NCBI GenBank assembly: GCA_020635435.1 | Contig: JACJZU010000001.1 | Coordinates: 124,001-188,000 of the forward strand | DNA from: Flavobacteriales bacterium | GTDB lineage: Bacteria; Bacteroidota; Bacteroidia; NS11-12g; UBA9320 | Direction of reading: 5' to 3' | Length of the DNA: 64,000 bases | Part shown: in pieces, positions 51,685 to 60,192 of the stretch | Layout: the number at the start of each line of letters is the position of its first letter | Numbering within the stretch: the first letter of the stretch is position 1 | Translations under genes and position numbers: made by a program | Notes under the pieces: model-generated | Database searches by the model: none | What the model saw: the letters and a program-made list of their open reading frames with translations, nothing else | Told to the model about the DNA's origin: nothing

Positions 51685-52130
51685 TCACGAATTATGGCTA
51701 CAGGGTCGGTTAGGACCGGATTACTTTTATTTCCTGCCCGATCGGTCAGGATCAATTCGTAACTTGTTTGTTCACTGGCCCCGGATCCCAGCAGAAAAGT
51801 GTTTTGCAACTTCACTTCCAAGGTGCCTTCTATGCTTATCCGGCTGTTGGAAGGTGCCAATAATGGAACGTGGTAGGTGTCGGCTTTGGCCAATCTAAGA
51901 TCCTGAACCGAGATCAGATTGATGTCGGGATCGGTATGCCCCAGATCTCCATCGGGGTCTTTGTAGCGTATTGTGATCGTGATCGAATCTGCAAATTCCC
52001 GAATTGTTCGGGGCTGTATATCCACATATTCGATCAGCGGTCCTCCGGGTACCGGTTCCACGACCTGAACTTCGGTACATCCCCAAATGGCCGTCAATGC
52101 AAGTACGAACGAAATAAAAACTGCTTTCAT
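51681..52130 (-). CDS. Small lipoprotein of the six-gene export operon
   Basis: Not recognised as a named family. The product has 149 residues, lipobox ALTAIWGC (Cys18), a proline-rich spacer, then an Ig-like beta domain with ITIRYKDPDGDLG, a pattern seen in other Bacteroidota lipoproteins (a DPDGDLG calcium-like loop), and an end segment LTDRAGNKSNPVLTDPV. ATGA overlaps on both sides tie it to its neighbours. An ATG at 52148 is also in frame but would place six residues before the signal. Confidence 0.7.
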   Translation of the reverse strand: MKAVFISFVLALTAIWGCTEVQVVEPVPGGPLIEYVDIQPRTIREFADSITITIRYKDPDGDLGHTDPDINLISVQDLRLAKADTYHVPLLAPSNSRISIEGTLEVKLQNTFLLGSGASEQTSYELILTDRAGNKSNPVLTDPVAIIRE

Positions 52131-53083
52131 AGTAGTCTTATCGTACAATATTGCCTGTGATTGAACAAGGAATTGCCATTGGGCAGTTCCACCTTGTTGG
52201 TTCCATCGCTTATACGCGTGCGCAACCAGATCACATCACCGCTTTGATAGCTATTCAAATTCAGCGAGAACCTGAAGTAATGTGGTACATCAACCTGGTT
52301 CAGCCCTACGGCGTTCTTTGGTGTCCCAACATATTGCATCGGCATCCAATTCAGCGAATCGAACTCCATGTAGTGAATGCTGTGATTGAATTGCAGCCCT
52401 GAGAATGCCTCCGGCCCGGATTCCAGATCACTGTAGGCAAACCACACGTCCACAGTTCCTGCACTTTTGGGAACCTGAACCGGACTGAAACGACCTGAGC
52501 GCGGATAAACGGTGGATCCTGAGGCAACGAGCATACCTTCGAGTCGTGGAGGATAATCGAGAGCCTGCCGGGAATTGCCATTCAGATCTTTGGCTCCCGC
52601 ATCGATCCAAGCCTTCAGGTAGCCAATATATTCTGCCTTCCTGGTTGACCAATCGCTTCCCGGATCAACCGACAGCGGCATGATCCCGGAGTTATTGTTG
52701 AGATCGGTTTCGAGTCTTCGAATGATCATAGATCGCGCATGATCTCCGGGTACCACACGTGCCGGTAAGGGATCCACTTCATCATTTTTAATAATTGGCT
52801 GATTCACCAGGGAATTGTAGGAACTCTCTATGGTTCGAAAATCCGGTTCAAACAACCCGTCGTGGCAACCGGAGTTGGCACAGGTTGGTTTGAAGATCAA
52901 TTTATGCAGTCCCTGAATGGTGGTTGGGTCGATCGATTTGTCGTCAATTCCCACCACACCATCTGCATTCTCGGAGATCTGATTATCGTAGGGATTATCG
53001 ACCTGAGCCGATTCGTCGCACCCCGTCCAGAGAACGATCGCCCAGATTGTGCACAGAATCGGGAAGATATGCTTGCGTATCAT
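52127..53083 (-). CDS. Lipoprotein with a CX4CH cytochrome-like domain
   Basis: The product has 318 residues with lipobox VLWTGC (Cys22). Residues about 55-175 resemble the planctomycete-type cytochrome c domain: IFKPTCANSGCHDGLFEPDF, where the heme-type motif is CX4CH instead of CX2CH, then DHARSMIIRRL, NNSGIMPL and a final helix YLKAWIDAGAKD. This order (CH, R-x-L, MP, W-I-x-x-G-A) matches that domain. Residues 180-318 are probably a beta-sandwich with HSIHYMEFDS and HYFRFSLNL. Whether heme is bound is uncertain. It overlaps both neighbours by 4 bases. Confidence 0.72.
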   Translation of the reverse strand: MIRKHIFPILCTIWAIVLWTGCDESAQVDNPYDNQISENADGVVGIDDKSIDPTTIQGLHKLIFKPTCANSGCHDGLFEPDFRTIESSYNSLVNQPIIKNDEVDPLPARVVPGDHARSMIIRRLETDLNNNSGIMPLSVDPGSDWSTRKAEYIGYLKAWIDAGAKDLNGNSRQALDYPPRLEGMLVASGSTVYPRSGRFSPVQVPKSAGTVDVWFAYSDLESGPEAFSGLQFNHSIHYMEFDSLNWMPMQYVGTPKNAVGLNQVDVPHYFRFSLNLNSYQSGDVIWLRTRISDGTNKVELPNGNSLFNHRQYCTIRLL

Positions 53084-54417
53084 ATGCGGTCGAATAAAGA
53101 TGCACTTCCCGGATCTACCAATCCGGCATTTTGAACATCGCTTTTAACACCGAATATCTCGGCGATCGTAAGTACATTATCGGTAGCCCTTCCCACCCTG
53201 TTATCGGGATCGCCCACCATCAGGTTCGCCGGTACATTCGGTCCAACCATGGTTGTCCATATCCTCGATGTATTGTAGTCGCCACTGTGGTCATATGCAA
53301 ACCAGTCGTTCTCGTCCTGTATCGGGTTTGGCCGTTCGTTGCGTCCACATTCCGGTGTTGCGATCAGGATGGTTTTGCCTGCCATCTCAGGTATCTGGGT
53401 TTGAATATAATTCCACAACCAGGCCATCCCGTGGTCCGCTCGGTGCAAACTGCGCAGATACCCTGAGAAATTGCTGTGGCAGCCATCCACACTGCTCAGA
53501 TTCACCACAGTGAGCTTCGGTTTGAACCATTTCATGACCTGTGCGGCATAGGCCAGATTGCGCATGTCGCCGTTATCACTCACCGGAGGTTGGGGTACTC
53601 CGCCTTTGTTGAAAATGTCGCGCACAAATTCCTTGATCTCGATCTTCTCATCCTCTGTATTTCGGATACCGTCGATCTCTCCATTCCGAACCCGGAAGGT
53701 ATTGTCGAGGAAGGCCTTCATGCGGTAGATCGGCTCGAGCTCCTCCTGAGGATGATACACTTTGGCGTTGGCCAATGTGTTGTAACCGTCGCTGCCAAAG
53801 GTGACACCCGGAGCCACGAAATTTGCTCCGTACTGTGTTCCGTAGTCGGGATGATTACTCGAATTGAGCAATGGAACGGAATTCATGATCGTATTGCCAA
53901 TGAACCAACACTCCGTTGCCTTGAAGCCGCGATGTCTTCGCAGATACTCGAAGATTGACGGGTAATTCGGGCGCTTTTTCAAACCCTGACTCGTACTTCT
54001 GTTACCCGTGATCAGCGAGTTCAACCCGCCATAGTGCCCCCCGTTCACCGCTTGCACCTCCGGGAAAATGGTCCCCATGCGCTGGAAGGTCGTGTTCAGG
54101 AGTTTTGGGATGGGCTGACTCCCAACGGGCTCTCCAACGGGCGTCGTTCCGTATACGATCTTCCTGTCGGGGGGATCGCCTTCCAGCATGTTGTACATGA
54201 TATTCCCCTCGATATCAACATCCTGACTACCGGCGAGGTATTGCTTCAACACGGCCTCCTGCTGACGTACACCTCCGGCAAACAGAACGTACACCACGTG
54301 ATCGGCCATTTCAGCATTGGTTCGGGCGAAAAGCCGACCCGTTGGGAGAATGTAGGGGGCAGTGATCGCACCTGCTGCTCCTAATGCTGTTTTTATCAGA
54401 AATTCCTTTCGTTCCAT
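53080..54417 (-). CDS. DUF1501-like exported protein
   Basis: The product has 445 residues from the ATG at 54417, beginning MERKEFLIKTALGAAGAI, a signal of the Tat-like type often seen in DUF1501 proteins but lacking the twin arginine. The fold is probably that of alkaline phosphatase/sulfatase: VVYVLFAGGVRQQEAVLK at the start, TVVNLSSVDGCHSNFSGYL, ILIATPECGRNERPN (family form SEFGR) and YDHSGDYN. Family members are exported, of unknown activity, and encoded next to cytochrome-like and DUF1549-type proteins, as here. It is 10 bases after the preceding gene and overlaps the next. Confidence 0.72.
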   Translation of the reverse strand: MERKEFLIKTALGAAGAITAPYILPTGRLFARTNAEMADHVVYVLFAGGVRQQEAVLKQYLAGSQDVDIEGNIMYNMLEGDPPDRKIVYGTTPVGEPVGSQPIPKLLNTTFQRMGTIFPEVQAVNGGHYGGLNSLITGNRSTSQGLKKRPNYPSIFEYLRRHRGFKATECWFIGNTIMNSVPLLNSSNHPDYGTQYGANFVAPGVTFGSDGYNTLANAKVYHPQEELEPIYRMKAFLDNTFRVRNGEIDGIRNTEDEKIEIKEFVRDIFNKGGVPQPPVSDNGDMRNLAYAAQVMKWFKPKLTVVNLSSVDGCHSNFSGYLRSLHRADHGMAWLWNYIQTQIPEMAGKTILIATPECGRNERPNPIQDENDWFAYDHSGDYNTSRIWTTMVGPNVPANLMVGDPDNRVGRATDNVLTIAEIFGVKSDVQNAGLVDPGSASLFDRI

Positions 54418-54427
54418 CTTTGTGCTC

Positions 54428-54934
54428 TCAATAGAATTGATATTCATCCGACGCGGCAAACGCGGTGTAAACAAGTTCCGTAGTTACATTCGGATTGGCT
54501 TCAATGTAATTCCTGAAGAAGGATATCTCCATTTCCGAAGGCAAACGAACATAGAATTTTTTATAGGTATCGATTATAAATTGATCCGGGTTTGCGCGCA
54601 TGAACGAATCCGAGGGCAGTTCCACCTCGCCCGAATTCATATAATTGCTCACAATGATCTCGTGGATCAGCGATTTGTCGCCAAAACTCTGGATCACACG
54701 TTCTGTTTGAACGAGCTTGTTGACCGAAATGGCCTTCTTGTACAGTGTAGTGTATAAAATGGAGGTGTATTGTTTATCCGATTTGTTCCTGGTCTTGATC
54801 AGGTCTCCGTCCAAAACATCCACCTCATTGACCTCATAATTAGCGATGATCTCCTTCTCACAGGAAACAATTCCCGCAAAAAGGCCGGCTACAAGGATCA
54901 AGCTGAAGTAATTCTTAAAAATCCGCATATTCAT
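54428..54934 (-). CDS. Helical lipoprotein of the six-gene export operon
   Basis: The product has 168 residues (166 from the ATG at 54928), lipobox FAGIVSC. The C-terminal part reads IDTYKKFYVRLPSEMEISFF, then TTELVYTAFAASDEYQFY, a helical pattern of the kind found in DUF4214/DUF1549-like proteins and partly repeated in the upstream gene product. No catalytic residues can be named. Its start lies inside the end of the preceding gene (20-base overlap). Confidence 0.65.
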   Translation of the reverse strand: MNMRIFKNYFSLILVAGLFAGIVSCEKEIIANYEVNEVDVLDGDLIKTRNKSDKQYTSILYTTLYKKAISVNKLVQTERVIQSFGDKSLIHEIIVSNYMNSGEVELPSDSFMRANPDQFIIDTYKKFYVRLPSEMEISFFRNYIEANPNVTTELVYTAFAASDEYQFY

Positions 54935-55856
54935 CCGTGATCATTATTTTGAGTTGAAGTTGTTGAAAATCAGAACTTGAGGCGAAGTCGGAATATAGGT
55001 TGTGCACTTCCTGTGTACTGGCCTCTCTGCCCATCAAACTCAGATAGGTCCAGTGTATGATCCCCTCATAGAATTCGGCTGAATGACAGAGAAGGTCGCA
55101 GTACTCGCGCTTATTGGAAGCAAACCCGCCAAAAAGATTGCCAACTTCATTGCGTTCAATGATCCCATAGGCTACATCAAATTCAGCCTGCGTTGGAAAG
55201 CGGTAAAAAAGATCGTCGAACGACGCATTCACAAAGTTGAATGTGTTCATATTGATCACGTCGTACACATTGTTATTCAGCATGCGCGCAAACATCTCAT
55301 TAAGGGTGATCTCACCGAGCATGTATTGTGTCCTGCTCTCAACCACCTCACGATTCCGGCGCTGTTGCTCCAGCCCCTTGAAAACGGCAATGGAATCCCC
55401 TTCCAACCTGCCGATGCGTATCCCTTGTTCGGCCAGACCTATGTAACGTGTGAACTCCTCGTCGCCCGCACCTTCGCACATTCTCGATTTCACGATATCG
55501 TAAATGCGCTGATAGTATTTGTCCTTGTAGGAGATATCTCCTTCCCGAAATGTCGTATCGCCCTGAAGAAATGTAACCAACTGAATGCGCACAGATTCAC
55601 TGAGCTTATCCGACCGGAGCATATCCACACCCCATTGCAGTTCATCGGGTAGGGGCGATCTTCCTATGAGATCTATGAAAAGTCGGTTCACGTAATTCTC
55701 TACCCGAATGGTTGAAACACGGTGCGGAACATTCGCCTCATTTCCGGTGAATTCCTGCTCCTCCGTTTTCTTACACGAACCAATGGTTATAGCCAATAGC
55801 AACATCCAGATGATACCGCCAAATGTTGTTCCCTTTGCGTTCAATCTTGTCCTCAC
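54915..55856 (-). CDS. DUF1549-like helical lipoprotein, first gene of the export operon
   Basis: The product has 313 residues from GTG at 55856, with lipobox ITIGSC (Cys28). The segment VENYVNRLFIDLIGRSPLPDEL resembles the start of DUF1549 domains (RLFLDLIGRPPTPEE in family form), and WTYLSLMGREASTQEV with ITDEYADF near the C-terminus repeats the idea. It is too short for a complete DUF1549-DUF1553 protein; the next gene may supply the second half. Assignment is tentative. It heads the operon behind a well-spaced promoter. Confidence 0.65.
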   Translation of the reverse strand: MRTRLNAKGTTFGGIIWMLLLAITIGSCKKTEEQEFTGNEANVPHRVSTIRVENYVNRLFIDLIGRSPLPDELQWGVDMLRSDKLSESVRIQLVTFLQGDTTFREGDISYKDKYYQRIYDIVKSRMCEGAGDEEFTRYIGLAEQGIRIGRLEGDSIAVFKGLEQQRRNREVVESRTQYMLGEITLNEMFARMLNNNVYDVINMNTFNFVNASFDDLFYRFPTQAEFDVAYGIIERNEVGNLFGGFASNKREYCDLLCHSAEFYEGIIHWTYLSLMGREASTQEVHNLYSDFASSSDFQQLQLKIMITDEYADF

Positions 55857-55874
55857 AGTTCAATGTTTGCCGTA

Positions 55875-55905
55875 TAAAGATACTACGTTCGGAGAAAAAC
55901 TCAAA
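55875..55905 (-). promoter_or_regulatory. Promoter of the six-gene export operon
   Basis: On the minus strand TTTG (55905-55902), 19 bases, TATCTTTA (55882-55875), one mismatch from TAnnTTTG. The GTG start at 55856 is 18 bases further. Confidence 0.55.
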
Positions 55906-55962
55906 ACGTTGACCTAATTCTCCTTAGTTATTGACACCGAATTCATGGTTTTCGTCCCTTCA

Positions 55963-55997
55963 TTTGACGGGAATTTGGCTCATGGGAACTAAATTCG
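55963..55997 (+). promoter_or_regulatory. Candidate promoter of rmuC
   Basis: TTTG (55963-55966), 23 bases, TAAATTCG (55990-55997), one mismatch from consensus, ending 6 bases before the rmuC ATG. Confidence 0.45.
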
Positions 55998-56003
55998 ACA
56001 CCA

Positions 56004-57305
56004 ATGGACATAGCCTGGATCATTTTGTTGAGTGTGTTGATGTTGGGTACTGGTTATCTGATCGCCTATGCCATGTTGTACAAACCACAGCGGGATAGAT
56101 GGCAGCTTATGCATCAGGATCTGTCCGATAAATTGCAAGCAGCTTCTGGTGCCGCACAATCGGGAGAGCTGGAAATAACGCGCCTCAAGTCAGAATTGGC
56201 CAACACGCAAAAGGAATTGGATCGGCGCGATGCCGCCAAAGAGGAAATGGACAAGAAAATGTCCGAATCCTTTGAATTGATCGCAAATCGTATTCTGGAG
56301 AAGAATTCAGAAAAATTACAGGCCCAGCACGGCGACAAGTTGAAAGCCATCCTGGACCCCTTGAAGGAGCGGATCGAAACCTTCGAGCAACGTGTTGACC
56401 GAACACACAAGGATACTGTGGTACAGACAGAAGGTTTGAAAGCTCAGATCCTTCAACTCACAGAGCTCAACCAGAGGCTCGGGGAAGAGGCCCGCAATCT
56501 GACAGCAGCGCTCAAGGGCGACAAAAAGCTGCAGGGCGATTGGGGCGAGAAACAACTCGAATCCATCTTGCAAAGTGCCGGTTTAACGAAGAACATCCAC
56601 TACAAAGTGCAGGAAAGTTTGCGGGATGAGAGCGGGGCATTATTCCGTCCCGATGTGATCGTGAACATGCCCGACAATAAGCATCTCATCATTGATTCAA
56701 AAGTTTCACTTGTTGCCTACGAAGCCTACTACAACACGGATGAACCTTCGGAGAAAAAGAAACATTTACAGAATTTCATCGGCAATATCCGATCGCATTT
56801 CAAACAGTTGAGCACGAAGGATTACCCGGCACTTTACGGTATACAACCTCCGGATTATGTATTGATGTTCATTCCGCTCGACGCTTCGCTGTACCTGGCA
56901 ACGGTGGAGGATCCCGGCTTATTCGAGGAGGCCATTCGGCAACAGGTTGTGCTGGTTTCCAATACCACATTATTCGCCACCTTGCGCACCATTTCCTATA
57001 TCTGGCAGCAGGACACACTGAACAAGAACACGCAGCTCATCGCACGGGAGAGCGGCGCACTGTACGACAAATTTGTGGGATTTGTACTGAATATGGAGAA
57101 ACTGGGCACTCGCATTCAATCGGTACAAACGGAGTACGATGATGCACTCGGAAAGTTGCGAACCGGCCGGGGTAATCTTGTCAGCAAGGCCGAAAAACTC
57201 AAGAAACTTGGCTTGCAATCGAAGAAGGAGTTGCAACAGGATGTTTCGAGCGGATTTCTCGACAAAAGTGAGATCGACGAAGACCCGGATGAACAAATTG
57301 ACTGA
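56004..57305 (+). CDS. rmuC: RmuC-family protein
   Basis: Membrane-anchored protein of 433 residues: one N-terminal membrane segment (WIILLSVLMLGTGYLIAYAM), a long coiled coil (about 40-185), then the RmuC nuclease-like domain with KLQGDWGEKQLESIL, FRPDVIVNMPDNKHLIIDSKVSL and PPDYVLMFIPLDASLYLA. E. coli RmuC limits recombination between inverted repeats; the D-x(n)-D-S-K pattern fits a PD-(D/E)XK-like fold. The acidic tail ends in DEDPDEQID. gltX follows but has its own -7 box. Confidence 0.93.
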   Translation: MDIAWIILLSVLMLGTGYLIAYAMLYKPQRDRWQLMHQDLSDKLQAASGAAQSGELEITRLKSELANTQKELDRRDAAKEEMDKKMSESFELIANRILEKNSEKLQAQHGDKLKAILDPLKERIETFEQRVDRTHKDTVVQTEGLKAQILQLTELNQRLGEEARNLTAALKGDKKLQGDWGEKQLESILQSAGLTKNIHYKVQESLRDESGALFRPDVIVNMPDNKHLIIDSKVSLVAYEAYYNTDEPSEKKKHLQNFIGNIRSHFKQLSTKDYPALYGIQPPDYVLMFIPLDASLYLATVEDPGLFEEAIRQQVVLVSNTTLFATLRTISYIWQQDTLNKNTQLIARESGALYDKFVGFVLNMEKLGTRIQSVQTEYDDALGKLRTGRGNLVSKAEKLKKLGLQSKKELQQDVSSGFLDKSEIDEDPDEQID

Positions 57306-57326
57306 TAGTAAAGTAGATTCAATGGC

Positions 57327-57334
57327 TAATTTTG
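57327..57334 (+). promoter_or_regulatory. -7 box of gltX
   Basis: TAATTTTG, exact TAnnTTTG, 15 bases before the ATG at 57350. It contains the TTG at 57332 that could otherwise be taken for the gltX start. No well-spaced -33 TTG is visible. Confidence 0.55.
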
Positions 57335-57349
57335 CAGCCCTTTAAAGAC

Positions 57350-58903
57350 ATGGACAGAAAAGTACGCGTTCGATTTGCCCCCAGCCCAACCGGCCCGCTG
57401 CATATAGGCGGAGTGCGCACGGCATTATATAATTACCTCTTTGCCAAGAAGCATGGAGGCGATTGTTTGATCCGGATTGAAGATACCGATCAGAATCGCT
57501 ATGTGCCCGGTGCGGAGGAATATATTCTCGAAGCTTGTGAATGGTTGGGGATACAGTTTGACGAGGGGCCACATGTAGGCGGTCCCCATGCGCCCTATCG
57601 ACAGAGCGAGCGGAAGGGAATGTATCGTCAATATGCAGAAGATCTGGTACGAAAGGGACATGCCTATCTGGCGTTCGACACTCCGGAGGAGTTGGAGGAA
57701 ATGCGCAAGAAGCTGGAGGCAGCTCGCATGCCGGCTAAATACGATGCCGTTTCGCGCATGAACATGAAGAATTCCCTCACGCTACCGGAAGATGAGGTAC
57801 AACGGCGAATGAATGCAGGTGAACCTTATGTGATCCGCCTGAAACTTCCCCGAAAGGAGGAAGTGCGCTTTCATGACGAGATCAGGGGTTGGGTGGTTGT
57901 GCACACCTCGCAGATGGACGACAAAGTGCTATTGAAGAATGATGGAATGCCTACATATCACCTGGCCAATGTGGTGGATGATCACCTCATGGGCATCACA
58001 CATGTGATCCGCGGTGAGGAATGGTTGCCCAGTGCTCCGCTGCACGTTATGCTGTACCGCTATTTCGGCTGGGAGAGTACCATGCCAGTTTTCGCTCATT
58101 TACCGCTCATTTTAAAACCGGAGGGAAATGGAAAGTTAAGTAAAAGAGACGGAGACCGACTCGGATTTCCGGTTTTCCCGCTGCAATGGACCGACCCGGA
58201 GACGGGTGTGGTGAGCAGTGGCTATCGCGAATCGGGCTATTTGCCTCAGGCAGTCATCAATTTGCTGGCGCTCCTTGGCTGGCATCCATCCGATAACAGA
58301 GAGTTATTCAGTCTGGATGAATTGTGCAGAGAATTCCGGCTCGACCGTGTTTCGAAGAGCGGGGCCAAATTCGATCAGAACAAAGCCCGTTGGTTCAACC
58401 ATCAATACATCATGCATGCCGATGTATTCACCATACACGATGCCGTTGAGGAATTACTTCAAAAACAAGGTTATGCGCTCTCTCAACACTATGTTCTCCG
58501 CGTGATCTACATGATGCGCGAAAAGGTGGAATTCATTCCCGAGATCGTTGAGAAAGGCCATTACTTTTTCAAGGATCCGGAGAGTTACGATACAGATGTT
58601 GTCGAAAAGAAATGGAAGGGAGACATACCCGGATTGATGATCAAACTTCGCAATCACTTCGAAAATCTGAAGAATTGGGAAGAAGTGATGCTCAAACCGC
58701 ATTTCGAATCATTTGCCTCTGCCAACAATGTGAAAGCGGGGGCACTTATGCCGGCACTGCGCCTCATGGTAAGCGGGGAAGCCGGAGGACCTCCTATATT
58801 CGAAATGCTCGAACTGCTTGGAAAAGAAACGACCATGAGGCGTTTGGATCATGCACTGAACGTTCTTCCTGGGCCGGGAGAAAGTGAGATCAAAGCGTCC
58901 TGA
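57350..58903 (+). CDS. gltX: Glutamyl-tRNA synthetase
   Basis: Class I synthetase of 517 residues. FAPSPTGPLHIGG at 9-21 holds the HIGH-type motif, RIEDTDQNRYVPGAEE follows, and KLSKR at 262-266 is the KMSKS-type motif. It is longer than the 470 of E. coli, as is common in Bacteroidota. Whether it is discriminating cannot be read from sequence. The start is ATG 57350, just after the promoter box. Confidence 0.97.
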   Translation: MDRKVRVRFAPSPTGPLHIGGVRTALYNYLFAKKHGGDCLIRIEDTDQNRYVPGAEEYILEACEWLGIQFDEGPHVGGPHAPYRQSERKGMYRQYAEDLVRKGHAYLAFDTPEELEEMRKKLEAARMPAKYDAVSRMNMKNSLTLPEDEVQRRMNAGEPYVIRLKLPRKEEVRFHDEIRGWVVVHTSQMDDKVLLKNDGMPTYHLANVVDDHLMGITHVIRGEEWLPSAPLHVMLYRYFGWESTMPVFAHLPLILKPEGNGKLSKRDGDRLGFPVFPLQWTDPETGVVSSGYRESGYLPQAVINLLALLGWHPSDNRELFSLDELCREFRLDRVSKSGAKFDQNKARWFNHQYIMHADVFTIHDAVEELLQKQGYALSQHYVLRVIYMMREKVEFIPEIVEKGHYFFKDPESYDTDVVEKKWKGDIPGLMIKLRNHFENLKNWEEVMLKPHFESFASANNVKAGALMPALRLMVSGEAGGPPIFEMLELLGKETTMRRLDHALNVLPGPGESEIKAS

Positions 58904-58952
58904 TTTTCCATACAGAATTTTGCCTGCTGTGCGCAAAATGCACAGAATGCCC

Positions 58953-58984
58953 TTGGCAACTAAACCACCACCTGGCTACTTTTG
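58953..58984 (+). promoter_or_regulatory. Promoter of the DivIC/FtsB-like gene
   Basis: TTG (58953-58955), 21 bases, TACTTTTG (58977-58984), exact consensus, ending 4 bases before the ATG at 58989. Confidence 0.65.
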
Positions 58985-58988
58985 AGTT

Positions 58989-59276
58989 ATGCGAAAATGG
59001 CTCACGAACCGGTATGTGTTGATCTCGGCTGTGCTGCTGCTTTGGTTGGGATTCTTCGACCAAAATAGCCTCATCTATCAGATACGCCTCAATCGGGAGA
59101 TCCATGCCCTGGAGAATGAACAGAGCTATTATCGGCAAGAGATCGAAAAACTCAAACAGCAAAAGGACGCTTTCGGCTCCAATAAGGACGTTCTCGAAGC
59201 CTTTGCCCGCGAACATTACCTCATGAAAAAACCGGAAGAGACATTATTCCTGCTCTCCGAATCGATCGACGATTGA
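58989..59276 (+). CDS. FtsB/DivIC-like septum formation protein
   Basis: Bitopic protein of 95 residues: a short basic tail, one membrane segment (YVLISAVLLLWLGFF, about 9-23) and a coiled coil (IRLNREIHALENEQSYYRQE, then IEKLKQQK) followed by LEAFAREHYLMKKPEETLFLL, the DivIC-family ending. It would work with FtsL and FtsQ of the dcw cluster. It ends 9 bases before the end of convergent fabD. Confidence 0.85.
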   Translation: MRKWLTNRYVLISAVLLLWLGFFDQNSLIYQIRLNREIHALENEQSYYRQEIEKLKQQKDAFGSNKDVLEAFAREHYLMKKPEETLFLLSESIDD

Positions 59277-59285
59277 CCGGCGCAA

Positions 59286-60164
59286 TTAACTAATGCCGCT
59301 CACCTCGATCGTGCGATCCACTTTCTTGATCATTCCCTGAAGCGCCTTGCCCGGACCTACTTCAATGAATTCGGTAGCACCGGCAGCCACCATATTAATG
59401 ATCGTATTGGTCCAGAGTACCGGCGACACGAGCTGAGAACTGAGATTACTCACGATAGTGCTCAGTTCTACCTCCCCAACCGTACTCACATTCTGGAAGA
59501 TCGGGCAGATGGGTTTCCGGAATTCGGTGGCGGCAATAGCCTCATCCAATGCCTTTTTTGCTGACGCCATGTAGGGGCTGTGAAAAGCTCCTCCTACCGA
59601 AAGGGGAAGCGCTCTTTTCGCACCTTCTTCCAACATGCGCTCGCATGCCCTTCCGATACCTTCCACACTTCCCGAGATCACGATCTGGCCGGGACAGTTG
59701 AAATTGGCAGCAGTTACTATACCTCCCGGAAATTCATTACAAACCCGGATCACCGTTTGATCGTCCAAACCAAGAATCGCTGCCATGGTTGTCTCCTGTT
59801 CCTCACAGGCCTTCTGCATTGCTTCCGCCCGAAGGCTCACCAATTTTAAACCATCCTCAAAGGTGAGTCCGCCGGCTGCGGTTAATGCAGAGAACTCCCC
59901 CAAACTATGTCCGGCTACCATAGCAGGCCGGAAATCAGGCAAGGTCATCGCCAATATTACAGAATGAAGAAAAACCGCCGGCTGCGTTACCCGGGTCTGT
60001 CTGAGATCTTCATCCGTACCGTTGAACATGATGTCGGTGATGTCGAAACCAAGAATTTCATTGGCCTTTTGAAAAAGGATACGGGCATCATCGTGGTTAT
60101 CGAAAAGTTCTTTCCCCATTCCGGGGTATTGAGCTCCCTGTCCGGGGAAAACGTAGGCTTTCAT
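59286..60164 (-). CDS. fabD: Malonyl-CoA:ACP transacylase
   Basis: Loads malonyl groups onto acyl-carrier protein for fatty-acid synthesis. It has 292 residues with FPGQGAQYPGMGKEL at 6-20, nucleophile Ser87 in GHSLGEFSA, His195 in GGAFHSPYM and the C-terminal EVGPGKALQGMIKK. It lies 28 bases after a lipoprotein gene on the same strand and may be read from its promoter. Confidence 0.96.
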   Translation of the reverse strand: MKAYVFPGQGAQYPGMGKELFDNHDDARILFQKANEILGFDITDIMFNGTDEDLRQTRVTQPAVFLHSVILAMTLPDFRPAMVAGHSLGEFSALTAAGGLTFEDGLKLVSLRAEAMQKACEEQETTMAAILGLDDQTVIRVCNEFPGGIVTAANFNCPGQIVISGSVEGIGRACERMLEEGAKRALPLSVGGAFHSPYMASAKKALDEAIAATEFRKPICPIFQNVSTVGEVELSTIVSNLSSQLVSPVLWTNTIINMVAAGATEFIEVGPGKALQGMIKKVDRTIEVSGIS

Positions 60165-60192
60165 AGATATTCAATTAAACTTTCAGTGGAGA

